Shown here: positions 11,461 to 24,105 of the stretch, in pieces
Numbering within the stretch: the stretch's first letter is position 1
Layout: each line of letters opens with the position of its first letter
Source of the DNA: Solicoccozyma terricola
Taxonomy: Eukaryota > Basidiomycota > Tremellomycetes > Filobasidiales > Piskurozymaceae
Direction of reading: 5' to 3'
Assembly: GCA_001600875.1 (NCBI GenBank)
Contig: BCLD01000014.1
Coordinates: 1-64,000, forward strand
Length of the DNA: 64,000 bases
Made by a program: the position numbers and the translations under genes
The notes under the pieces: generated by a model
The model's database searches: none
What the model was told of the DNA's origin: nothing
Seen by the model: the letters and a program-made list of their open reading frames with translations, nothing else

Positions 11461-13771
11461 CTACACCTCATAAGAACTCGGGGCCACTCCCTCCAACATT
11501 GCCTTGATACGCAGAGCAGTCCTCTTCGAGTGGTAACGGCCGTGCTGGAGGGTACCGACCATGATCCAGAAGTTGGGGACGCCCGTGCTACGCCAAGCTC
11601 CGTTGAGTTCCCCCTCCTTGTCCATACCCCAGATCGGCTTGCAACGGCTAGCAACTTGGTCTCCCAGAGTGCGGCGAACAGAGTCAATGGTGTTGGAGAA
11701 CCCTGTGGCGCAGACCACGAGATCATATTCCTGCTCCCGGTCGCCGTTCAATACGACCTTGTCCTTGGTAAAGCTGAGGCACACACCGTCAGCCTCCCGT
11801 CGTTTTGCAGATGCACCGCGCACTCACTGATCAATATATCCCTGCTCGACTTTTATCTTTCCGTTGATTATCTGATCGCACGCTCCGGCATCAAAGTAAA
11901 ACCCTCCATTCCTTGTATACCCAAGTGTCTGAACACCAGTCTCCCTTTGACCGAGCCACGTCTGGAAACCCTTTGCCTCCATCGCCTCGATCAACGGTTT
12001 GTCGAGCTCGGCGAGAGTTTTCGTCAAACGTCGACCAAGTTCTTCTGCCGGGCCGACAGGCATACTGTATGCGATTCGGTCTGCGACATCGAGGTTTGGT
12101 CGAGTGGGATCAGGCATGTACAGACCGCCGATAATCTGTAGATCACGCGAGTCAGCGTTGGCCCCCCCACCCCTGTCCCTCGGCACTCACTCTCGGAACA
12201 CTATGAGTCAAGCTCATGATGTAGGTCGGCGATCGCTGAAGAATGGTGACGTCGATATCTCGTCGAGCAAAGTCGTACGCTGTATCGAACCCGGAAGACG
12301 AAGTGCCGACAACCAAGACCTTTTTCCCAACCCATTCCCTCGCAGAATCATGCTCAGTTGAATGCCTGACGACGCCACTGAAGTCCTCCATACCAGGAAT
12401 CTTTGGCATCATCGGCACTCCAGCCAGAGACGTAGCCATAACGACGTGTTTGGGAGCCAACGTCCTCTCAGTACCTCCGCGGCTGATACCAACCTTCCAC
12501 TCCCCGGTCACTCTGTCTTGTTCCGCTGTGGTCACGTTTGCATCACACCAGTAAGGGAGCTCGAGAGATTCTGCGTAATATTCGAGCCAGTTTCCTAGCT
12601 TGGCGGCGGGAGTATAGACCGGCCAATGCTCTGGGTAAGGCATGTAAGGCAGGTGGTCTGGGGGGGACGTCAGGAAGGCCCAAGCGACAACAAGGAACTA
12701 GTTCGCTCACCAGCCCAATGAGGAAAGTGCAAGGATAACGCCTCGTAACGATTCCTCCAGTTATCCCCGATCCGCTTATTCCTCTCGATGATGAGGGTAG
12801 ACACGCCGAGGGCTTGAAGACGTGCTGCCATCATGAGTCCGCTGCGAGATTTCGGCGATTAAGCTACATCCCATCCCGAAATCGCCACCGACTCGCCACT
12901 CACTTGTGACCACCACCGACAATCAAAACCTCTGGATCCCTGTCATTGTAGGAGACATCCTCTGCTCTCTGATTCGCCCAGGACAATGACCCCGTCATGT
13001 GTCCGTCCCTGTTAGGCAGCTCCGGGAACCCCTTGAGGCCTTCAATTACCGTATGCAAGGTCCACGCTTTGACACCCTGTTGGGTTGGGATCAGATTGAC
13101 CACCCCGCTGGCATGGGCGACGGCTGTTTCGAAAGAAAAGTGCGCTTGGACGAATGCCAGGTCATGGTATGGGCTCTCGACCTTTGGGGCAGGGTCGATG
13201 AGCTTGAAGTTGGAGGCTGCTGTACGAGGGAGGAGATCCTGTAGTGGCCAACCGGCGGTCAGGAGACGATTGGAGCAGAAGCGGGGGCCTAAACTGCTCA
13301 CCTTGGCGGCGATCGCAATCCTGTCGCGGCCGTTGAAAGTCCTGTACTCCCAAGTAACGGCGATCTTGTCTCTCCAGACACCTGAGGGGGGAGAAAGCAA
13401 TGAGCCTGCAGTTCCTACACCCCGGCTGCCTACCGGAACCCACCGTCTACCAAGAACAAGCTTGTAAACTTTTCACCATCAGAAGACTCGGCAGCTTCAG
13501 TGAAGGCGTCGAGCCATGCGGTTGCGATCGATCTCGCATCGCTCGAGTCATCGAGCTTGACGCCGTATTTGTCGATTGTGGGCAGTTCAACCGGATGCTC
13601 GAACTCGTACATGTAATCATCTGCAACGCCCTTGCGTTCTGGTGAGGCCGGTAGTCCGGCAGGCGCAGAGATCACCTTGCTGGTCGGAACATGACCGGCA
13701 GAGGTAAGATCCGTGTTCTTGGAGCCAAGGGGATCGAGAATACCACGTGCTTGTTGAAGAAGGACGGTCAT
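11461..13771 (-). CDS. Flavin-containing monooxygenase with N-terminal NTF2-like domain
   Basis: A multi-exon gene encodes a protein of about 620 residues. Residues about 60-170 look like an NTF2/SnoaL-type domain (IATAWLDAFTEA, VWRDKIAVTWEYRTFNGRD). The frame there requires splicing at GAC-G/GTGGGT. Next come the FAD-binding Rossmann motif VLIVGGGHNGLMMAARL (joined across an intron), IGDNWRNRYEALSLH with the following HFPHWADHLPY region, the second nucleotide-binding motif VLVVGTSSSGFDTAYDFA and the late flavoprotein motif DLVVCATGFSNT. This layout is typical of fungal class-B monooxygenases of the FMO/Baeyer-Villiger type, which use NADPH and O2. The start is the ATG at 13771 and the stop is at 11461. 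It is divergent from the TIM-barrel gene, sharing a promoter of about 430 bp. Confidence 0.9.
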
Positions 13772-14116
13772 CGTGAGGCGAATGAAGGATAGTTGGCTGC
13801 GGATAGATGATTAAGGATTGTGGAGGAAAAGGGCTTAATCATTTCTGACCATCTGTATATTTATCAAGTGGCCTTCGCTCCGAGCTAACAAAGCATAGAA
13901 TACGTTGCTGACCGGCAACATGGCGGGACGCGGATTTGTGAACACGGAGATTGGATCGTCCACACGGAGATATGAAAAAAAAAAAAAGCCGATCGGATTT
14001 TACCCAGATAATAATCTATAGCCGTGTCTCGTGAAGATCGGACGACGGGTTAGTGCGCGGTACGGATCTAAGCAATCGGACCGGTATTGGAAGCCCGGAA
14101 TGGTTTCTGGCATCCC

Positions 14117-14130
14117 TATATAATATTATA
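14117..14130 (+). promoter_or_regulatory. TATA-like element upstream of the TIM-barrel gene
   Basis: TATATAATATTATA lies about 75 bp before the ATG at 14205, in the 13772-14204 divergent promoter. A 14-base A run occurs near 13975. Sequence and spacing suit a fungal TATA box. There is no transcription-start evidence. Confidence 0.45.
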
Positions 14131-14204
14131 ATCCTCCCCTGCAGCCGCAGAATGTTACCTACCGTCCCATCAGACCTCACAGCAACCCCTACCACCTACC
14201 TACC

Positions 14205-15603
14205 ATGACTATTCCAACCCCCATCACCGCTGAAAGCCTCTCCGGCGTCAAGGTTGCCTTCGCCACCCCGTCGCTCGGCATGCATGCCAACCACACTCTG
14301 GAGAAGAAGTTCGCAGCGATGCAGGAAGCTGGTTACAAGTATGCCGAAATGGGATTCGGCAATTATATGGCTTGGGTGAGGAGTCTAGAGCCGGATCTGT
14401 GAGTGACCCCGTGGCTTAGTCGCGAGGGAGTGTGCGCTGATGCCTTGCACCCTCAGTCCCGCCTCTACCTGCCCCCCTCTCTACATCCGTGACGACGAGC
14501 CCGATCCATCCGATGAAAAGATCTGGGCAGCTCTTTACAGGCATGCCGACGACCTGAAGTCGTTGGCCGCTTCACATGGCCTCGAGGTCATCATTCTGCA
14601 GCCGATGAGCCAGTATGAAGGCTGGGTCGAGGGCAGTCATCGATCGCACTGGGTCAGAGAAAAGGCAAAGAGGTGGTTGCCGCTGTGCTCAAAACTGGGA
14701 GTCACGTATCTTCAGGTGCGCACGCCGTGTAGACCTCCCGGGCAGTTCTTGTATTGATATTGTTGTTCCCTCCAGCTCGGAACCAACGACCAACCCGATG
14801 CAGATGCGCCCCAGCAGAAGCTTGTGGAAGATCTGACCTTTATCGCGGAACTGGGTTCGCAGCAAACTCCACCTGTCAAAATCTCTTATGAGCCATGGTG
14901 CTTCTCTACCAGGATATCGGACTGGGAGGGCTGTTGGGAGGCTGTCAAGGCGTCGGTGAGTGATTGAGTGTGCCGTAAGTTACTGGACCCGGCCTGAACA
15001 TATACCCCCTTCAGGGCCACCCCAACCTTGGCCTCTGCATAGACACCGCTCACATCGCATTGGCTCCCAACTATGGCTTCGACCCTATGACCGGCAAAGG
15101 TTACGGCGAGAAAGCGTTTCAAGCTGAGCTGTCTCGCATCCGCGCCGTCCCTGGAGACAAGATTCATTTTTACGAAATCTCGGATGTCATCCTACCCTCG
15201 CCTCCGTTGATGCAAGGCAGCAAATTCGACGAGTACCACCGGAATGAAATCAAGGCTGGCACCGACCGAACTTTGTTTACGTGGAGTATATGTGGAAGAT
15301 GCATCCCATTGGTAGGTAAAGATGCCGGTCAAGACGTCCATAGTCCTGAAGATATGGGAGCTGCGAGGTGCATCGAAGTAACAAAGGCGGTTTTCGACAC
15401 TGGATTCAGGGGTGAGTTTTTGTCCTCGCCCGAGTGGTTTACTGTTTACAACATGACGCTAATGCGATACTCCTACAGGTCCGTGTTCCTTCGAGGTCTT
15501 TGAACAGCAGTATATGAACGTAGATGACCCCTCGGTGCCTTTAAGGTACGCAAAAGCTGGACAACAATCCAAAGACAAGTTGTTCGCCGCTCTTGTCAAC
15601 TAG
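14205..15603 (+). CDS. Sugar phosphate isomerase/epimerase-like TIM-barrel protein
   Basis: Five exons encode about 360 residues of the xylose-isomerase-like TIM-barrel (AP endonuclease 2) superfamily. Visible strands include VKVAFATPSLGMHANHT, GYKYAEMGFGNY, LEVIILQPMSQYEGW, GVTYLQLGTN, VKISYEPWCFS, NLGLCIDTAHIAL and KIHFYEISDV. These carry the Glu, Asp, His and Glu residues that usually bind the metal. The last exon reads GPCSFEVFEQQYMNVDDPS and ends at the TAG at 15601-15603. Members include inosose dehydratase, hydroxypyruvate isomerase and 3-dehydroshikimate dehydratase, and the exact reaction cannot be read from sequence. The nearby inositol-type transporter makes a cyclitol or sugar pathway plausible. 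It is transcribed away from the flavin monooxygenase. Confidence 0.85.
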
Positions 15604-15879
15604 GATAGGTGTATATGTAATTTGGGAAGATCGTGATTTGGTTGCTTTGCTCGTCTCTCCGTGCCTTGAAGTGACGTCATCCGTTCCTGAGTTCCGGCCA
15701 TCGATTCGTACAACATCGCCCCGATTGGCAACCCACTCGACACGAAAGATGATTACACGTTGAAAAAGCATGCGGGTAGTAACGGGTGAGGAAGGCGCTT
15801 GTTCGCTGCCTATTCTCGCCTTCGTTCAAAGTACGGTCGGATCTCCATGTGTTTTAGCGAATTTGCGGTCCTGAACGTG

Positions 15880-16340
15880 CTGGTCGTCGAGTTCAAGTAA
15901 AATTAATCGCAAGCCGATGATGCACGAAAACAAAGGAGCCATGAGCATCCCCACCATTTCTCGCTCCAGCCATGGGGCATTAAAAGCGCTCGACCAAATG
16001 TCATCGCAGACTTTTGAAGCACAAGGAGAAGGGACCACGACCATCGCCACCGGCCGTCGAGTTCCAAGCAAATAATGTCGCAGAAATATGTCATAGCAAA
16101 TGTCGCAAATTCATAACCAATGTCATAGGAAACCTATCAGGTACAAGGGCAAGGAACCACGACCACTTGCACCAATTTCTCGCTCGAGAGCGCTGGGATT
16201 GAACCGGCTCGTTGGTCCAGTTCCAAGCAAATTTCATCGCGAACCTATGAAAGTACAAGGACCACGGGAACACCGGCACCACCACCACCACCACCAATCC
16301 TCACTCGAGAGCGGGGGCATTGGAACGAGCTGGAATGGAA
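15880..16340. repeat. Degenerate tandem repeat, about 130-170 bp period
   Basis: Phrases recur in the same order: GTCGAGTTC(C)AAG with A-rich flank near 15887, 16056 and 16216; a (GGA)ACCACGACCA.CNCCAC segment near 16030, 16155 and 16260; and a TCTCGCTC(GAGAGCG) segment near 15958, 16172 and 16300. Divergence is high. The array fills most of the 15604-16404 spacer between convergent genes, which otherwise holds nothing recognisable. It ends in a CAC trinucleotide run near 16275. Confidence 0.55.
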
Positions 16341-16404
16341 GAAGATGCAATGTCAATACGTTGGTACAACCAGCGGCCGCCCTACATGGGCCATGCGCCC
16401 AGAC

Positions 16405-17515
16405 TCACGATCTGTTGGACCTCCCCAGTTCGAGATGCAAGACCACTTGCCATCGATTCGAAGCTACGAAGGAGCGAGGTCCATCAGCCTCCTGCCAGAG
16501 TATACGTCTAAGCCCGGTTCTCCTCACATCAATCGCGTTCACCATCGAGTTCTCGAGCAAGAACATGACACCGTGAACAATCTCTTCAGGTTCGGCAGCA
16601 CGTCTAGGGAAGATTGCGGCGGCGTCGAGCTCAGACACCATGTAGGGCAAACGATCACCCATCATCTTGGATGCGACAGCCGAAGGGGATACGGAGCAGA
16701 CTCGAATTCCAGAGGGACCGAGGAAATCGGCGGCGCCGGTCGTGATACCCAATACAGCGGCTGCGAAAATGACAACAGTAAGAACATGATCGACCGAGTG
16801 GGTCTACCATCGACTCACTCTTTGTAGGTCCGTAGGTCAAACATCTCGCGGGGACGGGGTTGGCAACGGCCGACGCAAAGTTGACGATACATCCACGCTC
16901 CTCCTTAACTCGCTCGTGGAAAGCACCTTCATTCGGGTACTGAGAGTTGATGGCGTCCGAGACGCAAGCATCCACGACGAAGGTTCCAAACACATTGACC
17001 TTCATAATGTCGAGGAAATCCTAAGGGGATGACATGTCTCAGACCTTGATCAATGTCACGTTTACCATCCACTCACCTGGCAGGAATCAGTCATATATTG
17101 AGTCCACTTTCGGCTACGGGAAATAGCAGCGCAATGGACACCGCCAAACAGGCTTCCCTTGGGAATCACCTCCAAAGCCGCCTTGCATGCGGCGGTGCAA
17201 GCTGCAATGTCTGAGATGTCTGTCTTGAAGTAGAAAGCCCTGTCCTTGGAGTAGCCGGCGACAATCTCTTTGCCCTTTTCCTCTGAAACAACATCAAAGA
17301 CCTGGTAGCGATCATCGGTGAGTTTTGGTATTTCCACAGGAGGTACCCGAAACTCACGACAGCGATTCCGCCACTGTTGATGATCGCACGAGCAACTCCA
17401 CCACCGAGCGCACCGCAACCACCGGTAACAATGAATGCTGTGGTTAAAGGCTGGGTCAGTGTCGGGCAGGCATGAATGTGCCCAGGCGAGACCTACAACG
17501 GTCGGCAATCTTCAT
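16405..17515 (-). CDS. Short-chain dehydrogenase/reductase, HSD10-like
   Basis: Exons starting at the ATG at 17515 encode about 300 residues. Splicing gives MKIADRSFIVTGGCGALGG, the TGxxxGxG cofactor loop, then VVFDVVSEEKG with an acidic residue after beta-2 that favours NAD. VHCAAISR stands where NAG is usual. The active-site YGPTK supplies Tyr and Lys, and GPSGIRVCSVSPSAV follows. The layout best matches type-II 3-hydroxyacyl-CoA dehydrogenases (HSD10). A last intron after NAID gives the tail EADGPRSFVASNRWQ. The protein should be a soluble NAD-dependent alcohol oxidase, perhaps oxidising a sugar or acyl substrate with the neighbouring enzymes. It is divergent from the transporter. Confidence 0.85.
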
Positions 17516-17903
17516 ATTGAACGTGTAAGAAAAAGGTGAGGTGAGTTGGATTTTGGGCAGGTTGGATTATGTGGACACGAAAGAGCTCCTGGAGGGCAAA
17601 AGCATTCGAGCTGCGTTTTATACGCTCCTCACCACCCCTTCATCTCTTGTTTGGGCCGGACCACTTGAGCGTTGGGCACCGCTTCTCCGACCAACATCTG
17701 GTGGATTATTCCTTCGATGGGCCGGCTTTGGCACACACTCGGGTTTGTCTGTAGCCGGCCTCGGATTTACAGACATCGGTTGTCGACGGAGCACCTGCGC
17801 AAGATCCGAGGCCGATCGGGTTTAAGAAAAGTCCAGTAGGAAGCTGGTTGGCATCCATCATCCTCACATCCACTCGGGTGCCTTGCTTAGCTGACACAGT
17901 TTG

Positions 17904-17910
17904 TATAAAA
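17904..17910 (+). promoter_or_regulatory. TATA box candidate of the transporter gene
   Basis: TATAAAA lies 97 bp before the ATG at 18007, inside the 491-bp divergent region (17516-18006) shared with the SDR. Position and sequence suit a TATA element. The rest of this spacer shows nothing I recognise. Confidence 0.45.
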
Positions 17911-18006
17911 ATGGCAAACAGTCAATGAAAGTTTGAGGAAAGTTCTCGCATCTCAATCAGCGGGGCACATTTTACCTCTCAAGCCACACTCACGACTACA
18001 CAAACC

Positions 18007-20091
18007 ATGTCTGACAATAACAAGACAGAAGATGCAAAGGTCGATGCGATCCATGTCGAGGATGTCTCTCCGAGTGTCCTCAGCCAAATCGATCACCGGG
18101 CGTTGATCGTCGTGAGTGTTGAGACCGTGTAAAAAGATCTTCAATCGGCTAACTTTCGCACTGGCCCTGGCAGAATGAAAACTTGGTCCGAGCAGAGGCA
18201 GAAGACAAAGTCACACCATATCTTGTCTTTTTGATTGCAATTGTAGGTGTAGTCTTCCGTGTCCTGTGAAGCGGTGATTGGGCGTTGACCAACCATCTCG
18301 TTGCGGACAGGCTGCGATTGCGGGATTCTTATTCGGGTACGACACCGGCATCATAGGTGCTGCTCTACCTCTTGTGGGCACGGATTTAGGCCACAAGTTG
18401 TCGATCCAAGAGCAGGAAATCATCACTGCGAGTACGACCATCGGAGCCATTTTCGGTGCTCTTGGTCTCGGATTCTTGGCCGATAAGATTGGGAGAAAGT
18501 GGTCCATGACCATCGCGGATATTTTGCAAGTACAAACTCCCCTCCCTGATATCTGTATCATCCACTAACGGTGACAGGACCCACAGCTTTACCATCGGCG
18601 CAATCCTCATGGCGTCGTCCTACTCGGTCGCCCAGATCATCGTTGGCCGTCTAGTCCTCGGTGTCGGAGTCGGTGGTGCAGCAGTCATTGCTCCGCTATA
18701 GTAAGCATCTGCATGACCATGTCATTCTTCAGAGGCTGACACCCCATGTGCAGTATTGCGGAACTGGCCCCAACTGCCGTTCGAGGGCGATGTGTCGGAA
18801 CAAAGTGAGTGTTGGGTGGCGGGTCGCCGCAGACGTCCTCTGAGCGTTTCTCTCGCAGCGCCTTCTTCATTCCATTCGGTCAGGTCGTGGCGAGCGCTAT
18901 CGGCGCCGGGTTTCAAAACGTACAGCACGGATGGAGAATCCTTTGTATGTGGCGCTACCTAGCCTTTCATAGTATATGCGCTGACCCAACGCCTTCCCCA
19001 CAGTCGCCTTGGGTGTCATCCCGTCCATCGTTCAACTCTGCCTCATGCACTGGCTCCCAGAGTCTCCTCGAGTCATGGTATCTCGTGGTCAACGCGACGA
19101 AGCCACGGTCGTGCTCCGCAAAATATACAAGCATGCCACCGAGGAAGTAATCCAGCTGAAGCTCAGAGTCATCGATGCCAACGTTCTGGAAAGCACCAAG
19201 CTCCACCGCGAGTTCAACTTTTGGCAACGCATGAAGATCATGTGGAATCACAAGCCTTATCGTAGAGCCATCATCGCAGTCTGTGGTATCCAGGCGTGAG
19301 TGTGCACCCTAATCACTCGAATACTAGTACTTACCCCACCCCTCATCAGATTCGGTCAACTCACCGGCTACAACTCTTTACTCTACTATGCTGGCGAAAT
19401 TTTCAGTCAGCTCAACTTCAAGAACCCGCTCGCTGCCGGCCTCATCATCTCCGGTGGGAACGCCCTCTTCGTGCTCATCGGCATGTCCGTCGTTGACAAG
19501 GTCGGACGAAGACGTCTTCTCCTGCTCGCCGTACCATTCCTGATCATTGGTCAAGTTTGGGCCTCCATCACATTCCACTTTCTCACCAAGAATACTGGCG
19601 GCAGACTCGTTGCAGGCGCCGTTTACGACTCGACCTTGGCTGGGATGCTCCTCGGTGCCATCGTCATGTTCGTCATCTTTTTTGGTCTCTCCCTGTCTCA
19701 TATCATCTGGTATCAATCCGAGTTCTTGGCACTCGAGATTCGAGCTGCCGGGAGCGCTCTCGCTACGACATCGTGTTGGCTAGCCAACCTGGTCATTGCT
19801 GTTTCGTATCTGTCGCTGTTACAGTGAGTGAATCTCGGCCCTTGGTTGAATGGGATATTGAACGTAAATCATACCTCCTCCAGGAAACTCACACCATCTG
19901 GTACCTACGCCCTCTACGCCGGTTTCTGCATTGTCGGTTACATCTTTGCTGTCTTCTGCTACCCAGAAACCAAGGGTATCTCAGTCGACGAGACAGCCGA
20001 GATCTTCGCAGATGGTTGGGGTATCCAGAAGAGTGCCGACATGCGCCGAGAGAAGATCGCTCTCGCCAAGGAGATGCACAGTCAGGCATGA
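18007..20091 (+). CDS. MFS sugar transporter, myo-inositol (Itr-like) type
   Basis: A multi-exon gene encodes about 540 residues with 12 membrane segments. Hallmarks are AGFLFGYDTGIIGAALP, the loop 2-3 motif GFLADKIGRK, APLYIAELAPTAVRGR, WLPESPR, the central loop with REFNFWQRMKIMWNHKPYRR, FGQLTGYNSLLYYAGEIF, the second GR motif DKVGRRRLL and CYPETKGIS. The region around QSEFLALEIRAAGSALATT and LTPSGTYALYAGFC is closest to fungal proton/myo-inositol symporters rather than hexose carriers. The cytosolic N-terminus is short and acidic. It lies between the SDR and the Zn2Cys6 regulator, with which it converges, and probably imports the substrate handled by the surrounding enzymes. Confidence 0.88.
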
Positions 20092-20498
20092 GAGCACACG
20101 GAGGTCACGCAGATGCAAGTCGAAAGGTTTCTTTTTCCGAGATGAAATTGAGAGGATGTATGATAGTTTCATACAAATGTTTTTGGTATTGTTGCTCCAA
20201 TGCACCCCTGTTGTCTTGAAATAAATACTATGCCGTGACCGGGAAAACTTTATTACCTAGTTTCGCGTCACTACTACAATACATGCTATCGAAACGACGC
20301 ATCCTCAATATAGAGTTCCTGAGCACGCATCGCCTAATCCGCACCTGAATAACACCTTCTTCACCCCGACTGAAACCACCCTGACTGTAAACCCCAGCCA
20401 GCCAGCATCTCCAGATCGAGTGGCTGTTGCAGCTGCTGCATGGTTGAGCTCGCAAAGGAGCCGGACGGCTGTGATGCTGCTGATCAGTTTCCGGAAGG

Positions 20499-23400
20499 TC
20501 ATTTCAGGTGTTTAGAACTGACCATCCCGAGGAACGCATCCGAATCAAAGAGCGCGCTCATCGCTGCTTCATTCTCTGCATCGACCCCCTGGGGGTATGC
20601 CTTGTGAGGATATGATTAGCAGATTCGACGTCTTCGACATCGCAGAGTGCGGCTTACCGGATTGCCACTTCCCATCATCCATGCATCCTCAGGGTAGGTT
20701 TCGCGGGACATCATCTGCGTTATGCCGACCTGCTGCATAAACAAGATCAGGCATGTAATACCAACCCCTTCCCATCTACACCCACAGATGACGGCCCTGC
20801 ATTCGACCCCGGGTCCGAAGTAGGAGATACTTGCACAGGGTGACCCTTGATATTCGGAATGGAGACGCCTCGCTCGTGGAAACCCGATTTGAGTCTCCGA
20901 ACAAGCCTCGTCGTCCAACCGATCATCGCCAGTTGTTCATCTTCCTCCCCAGTACCTTCGTTGGATGACAGTATTGATGGGGCGTATCCAAACATCTCTG
21001 CCATCTGCGAGCCCATGGGATCTCCAGCTGGATCTTTACCAGTCAATCGCGCCTCTGCTGTACGCTGCAGCCTCACCACCGATGCAAGGTTGTTTCGAGG
21101 ACGACTACCCGGTGGAGTCGAGGAGAACATTGTCACCACTGATTGAAGTTCACCCATAGCAAACGGAGATAGGATGCAGGTCGGTGACATGGTGATAAGA
21201 GAGCTGAGACAAACGGCGGCAGTAAAAGTGTGGTACCAAAAGTTCCAGTGGCGTATGATGACTGCGGGATAGAGCGAGTATAAAGATCGGGTGATGGCAA
21301 TCGTGCTAATACCGCGGTGTCAGTATGGTTGACTGCGCAGGGATATCGGGAGGTAGGCTCACGCGATACATCGCTCGAAAACTGCAATGAGGGATGACGC
21401 AAACTTGCTGAGCATCGGGTCGCCGGAAGATTGACATATCGCACGAGTAAAGTATGGCCTTTGCAGGAAAATGATAGCCTCGGAAATGTTTAGCGCCAGC
21501 ATGTGTTGCTGTTCGGGACTGAGTGATCAGACCAAGTAGGAGGATGAACCAGCCGCTGACGCTCACCTGGAAGGTCAGCTTGAAATCCCTTTTCTTTACC
21601 TCGGGTGTCTCTCGTAACGTATCGTCGGGTTTGCGGCTGAGGTCAATGAGGACCATCCATGCGGGTCTACAACGTATATAGAACGGCAACTGTCGTTCAA
21701 ATTCACAGCTTTGGAGGGGAGCCATTATCAGTCAAGCATCAGGAGGTTGAAAGAGGAATAACAAACATTTCTTTGAATAATGCATCCACCTTTGAGTGCG
21801 ACGGCCGCTGAACCTTCATCACCTGATGGAGAACTCTGCACATAGATGGTCAGCCTGCGGGCCCGTAGTCTATGGCTACACGAATTGTACCCACGAACTG
21901 GAAAGCTGAGCCAATTTGAACTTCAGCGTCTTGAATCCCTCTAATCCGTTTGGTCCATCTTCATCTGCCGGGAATTGGGTATCGATATAATCGGGATGAA
22001 GTGAAGATGGCCTCGAGAAGCAGTTGGCCTGAAAAGGATGTCAGCGGTCGGAACCCTCGCAAAGGAGACGCGACGCACTTGAAAAACGTCCGCACACTGG
22101 CACTCCCAAAACACACGTCTTCGCTCCTCGATGACCGAGTCGCTCAAGCCCCAACCCGATCCATCTCGATGCATTCCCATCTGCGATTTTCATTGAGTGA
22201 ATTCCTGGGTAGTGATAAGAGATGAGACGGCACCCACAGCTTCGATCATCCTCATCGATAGTCCCCAGAGTGGCCACGACGAGTCACCCCGAGGATCGGT
22301 GCACAGGAAGAAGTGTGCCATAAGATGCTGCGCCGAAGTGTCAGTTGGACAACTACCAAACATTGAGGCCACTCACCAGCGCCTGGACAGCCCTCAGCGT
22401 ACTCTTCGTCAGGAACCTTCCAATAGACAAGCACTGCTGAGCCAGCGCAATGTAGTGATTACCAGTCGCGTCACCGAGAGGCAGCTCCAGATTTAGTTGT
22501 GTTCCCATAGCAAGCACCGCGAAGAATACCGCCAGCGTATGTGGGTTGACAGTAGTCGTGGGTTCTTGCTCCAAGCCATTCCGTGACCGTGCTGTTTTAT
22601 AAATCGCTTCCTTGTCAGCGTTGAATGCTGGTCGCGCGATAACGTTGTAACTGGAAAAAAAAAAAGGAAGAGCAGATGTTAAGCTGTGCGTCTTTGAGCA
22701 TCCAAGGAAACAATGACTCGCTTCCATGAGAAATGACGATAGTAGCAGTCGATCAGAGCCTGAGCATCGTCTTCATCCGGCACCTGCTGCCATATGGCCT
22801 CGTACGCAGACAACGCATCCGCTGCGGGCATGTTGAATGGGAACATGTCGGCAGACTTGGCCTGTCCCATAGAAGGCAGCGGATACGGTGCTGGAGGGTT
22901 TGTCTGACCGACGGCCTCCGCTCCTTTCGGTAGAGCATGGAACGGGGTTGGGAGTTCGGCATCGTCGGGCTGCGCGGGGTAGATTTAATTCACCTGGCTC
23001 ATATCCAACCTGTCGCTACGCTCACCTCCTGTAACCATTCACTACCACCGGTGGGACCGATGTATCTCGCCCGCCCGTCCTCGCCGATCGTAAGCGTACC
23101 TCTACCGTGCGTATCATCTTCATCAGAGTAAGATCTTTCGTCCGCATCGCTGGTACGTCGCTCAGGGAATGTCGTGGCGAAAGAAACGTGTGGGCCGGCC
23201 GAGGTACTTGTCTCTGAGCGCTGTTGTGCTATCATATCTGAGACTATGCCACCGCCTCCAGATTCACGTATCGATGAGGTAGTTGGCAGAGGTATACCCA
23301 ATGCAGAGTCTTGTTTTGGCGTTGTTGGTGCTACAACAACGGAAGGGTCAATGTTGTATGAGCGGTTTCTTTGGTAGACATGCTCCGTAAGACCGTTCCC

Positions 23401-24105
23401 GTCTTGCTGCAGGTGCTGCTCTAGATCTTCATTGAGCCAGTCGTGAGAGGGGGAAGAAACGGTAGTGATGGTTGGAGGTGAAACCGACCCGTGCCGATTT
23501 GGCTTTGTCCGTCTGTAGAAAGGGGAATGGTGGGTACTAGTCGTGGCTTCCCCTAATGGTCGATCAAACTCACCCAGACTTTGAATTGAGTTCGTTATAG
23601 CTGCAGCTTCCTTCTCGCTTACCCTTGATGCAGTGGTCACAGGGCACTGCACCGCAAAGAACGGTTTAGCTTCTCGACAAAGCTTCTTCACAAGGCTGGC
23701 CCTGAACCCTGACGCTCACCCTGACGATCACACTTGGTTTTCAACCTGCGGCAAGCTGTACCAAGACAACCTACGATCAGACTTTCTACGCAGCAAGCAA
23801 GCGCGGAACGACAATCCCTCACGTTCACAATTGTACGTCTTTCTCTGCCGTTTCGGCTTGCTCAGCAGTGTTTGGGAATCCGTAGCGGTGTTTTCCGGCT
23901 CTGATATCGGCCGTTTGGCGTTTGCTCTCACGGAGACGTGCTGCGTGTCCGTTTGTCGTTCCCTGCGATGCTCGACGGGCTGTTGTGGCGGCTGCTCGCG
24001 GGATGCCAAAAGCAGGTTACTGATCGCCGTCGCCGCCGAAGGATGGCCTTGGCCGTTGGCTGGCCTTGCATAGGCGGCTGCATCGCGGGACCCAATGCCA
24101 GACAT
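20499..24105 (-). CDS. Zn(II)2Cys6 transcription factor with fungal-specific domain
   Basis: This long multi-exon gene encodes a protein of roughly 900 residues. After a Gln/Ser-rich N-terminus, splicing of two introns rebuilds a complete binuclear zinc cluster: C-EP-C-RRLKTK-C-DRQVP-C-DH-C-IKGKREGS-C, preceded by the basic KPKRQRKTY. A long low-complexity linker leads to GRARYIGPTGGSEWLQE, the usual lead-in to the fungal-specific (Fungal_trans) domain. That domain shows LAVFFAVLAMGTQLN, a SIGRFL helix, LWGLSMRMIEAVGMGMHRDG and RRRVFWECQCADVFQ. The C-terminus is acidic (DAENEAAMSALFDSDAF). It is probably a pathway-specific activator of the adjacent transporter and hydrolase genes. It lies head-to-tail downstream of the GH35 gene and converges with the transporter. 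Confidence 0.9.
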
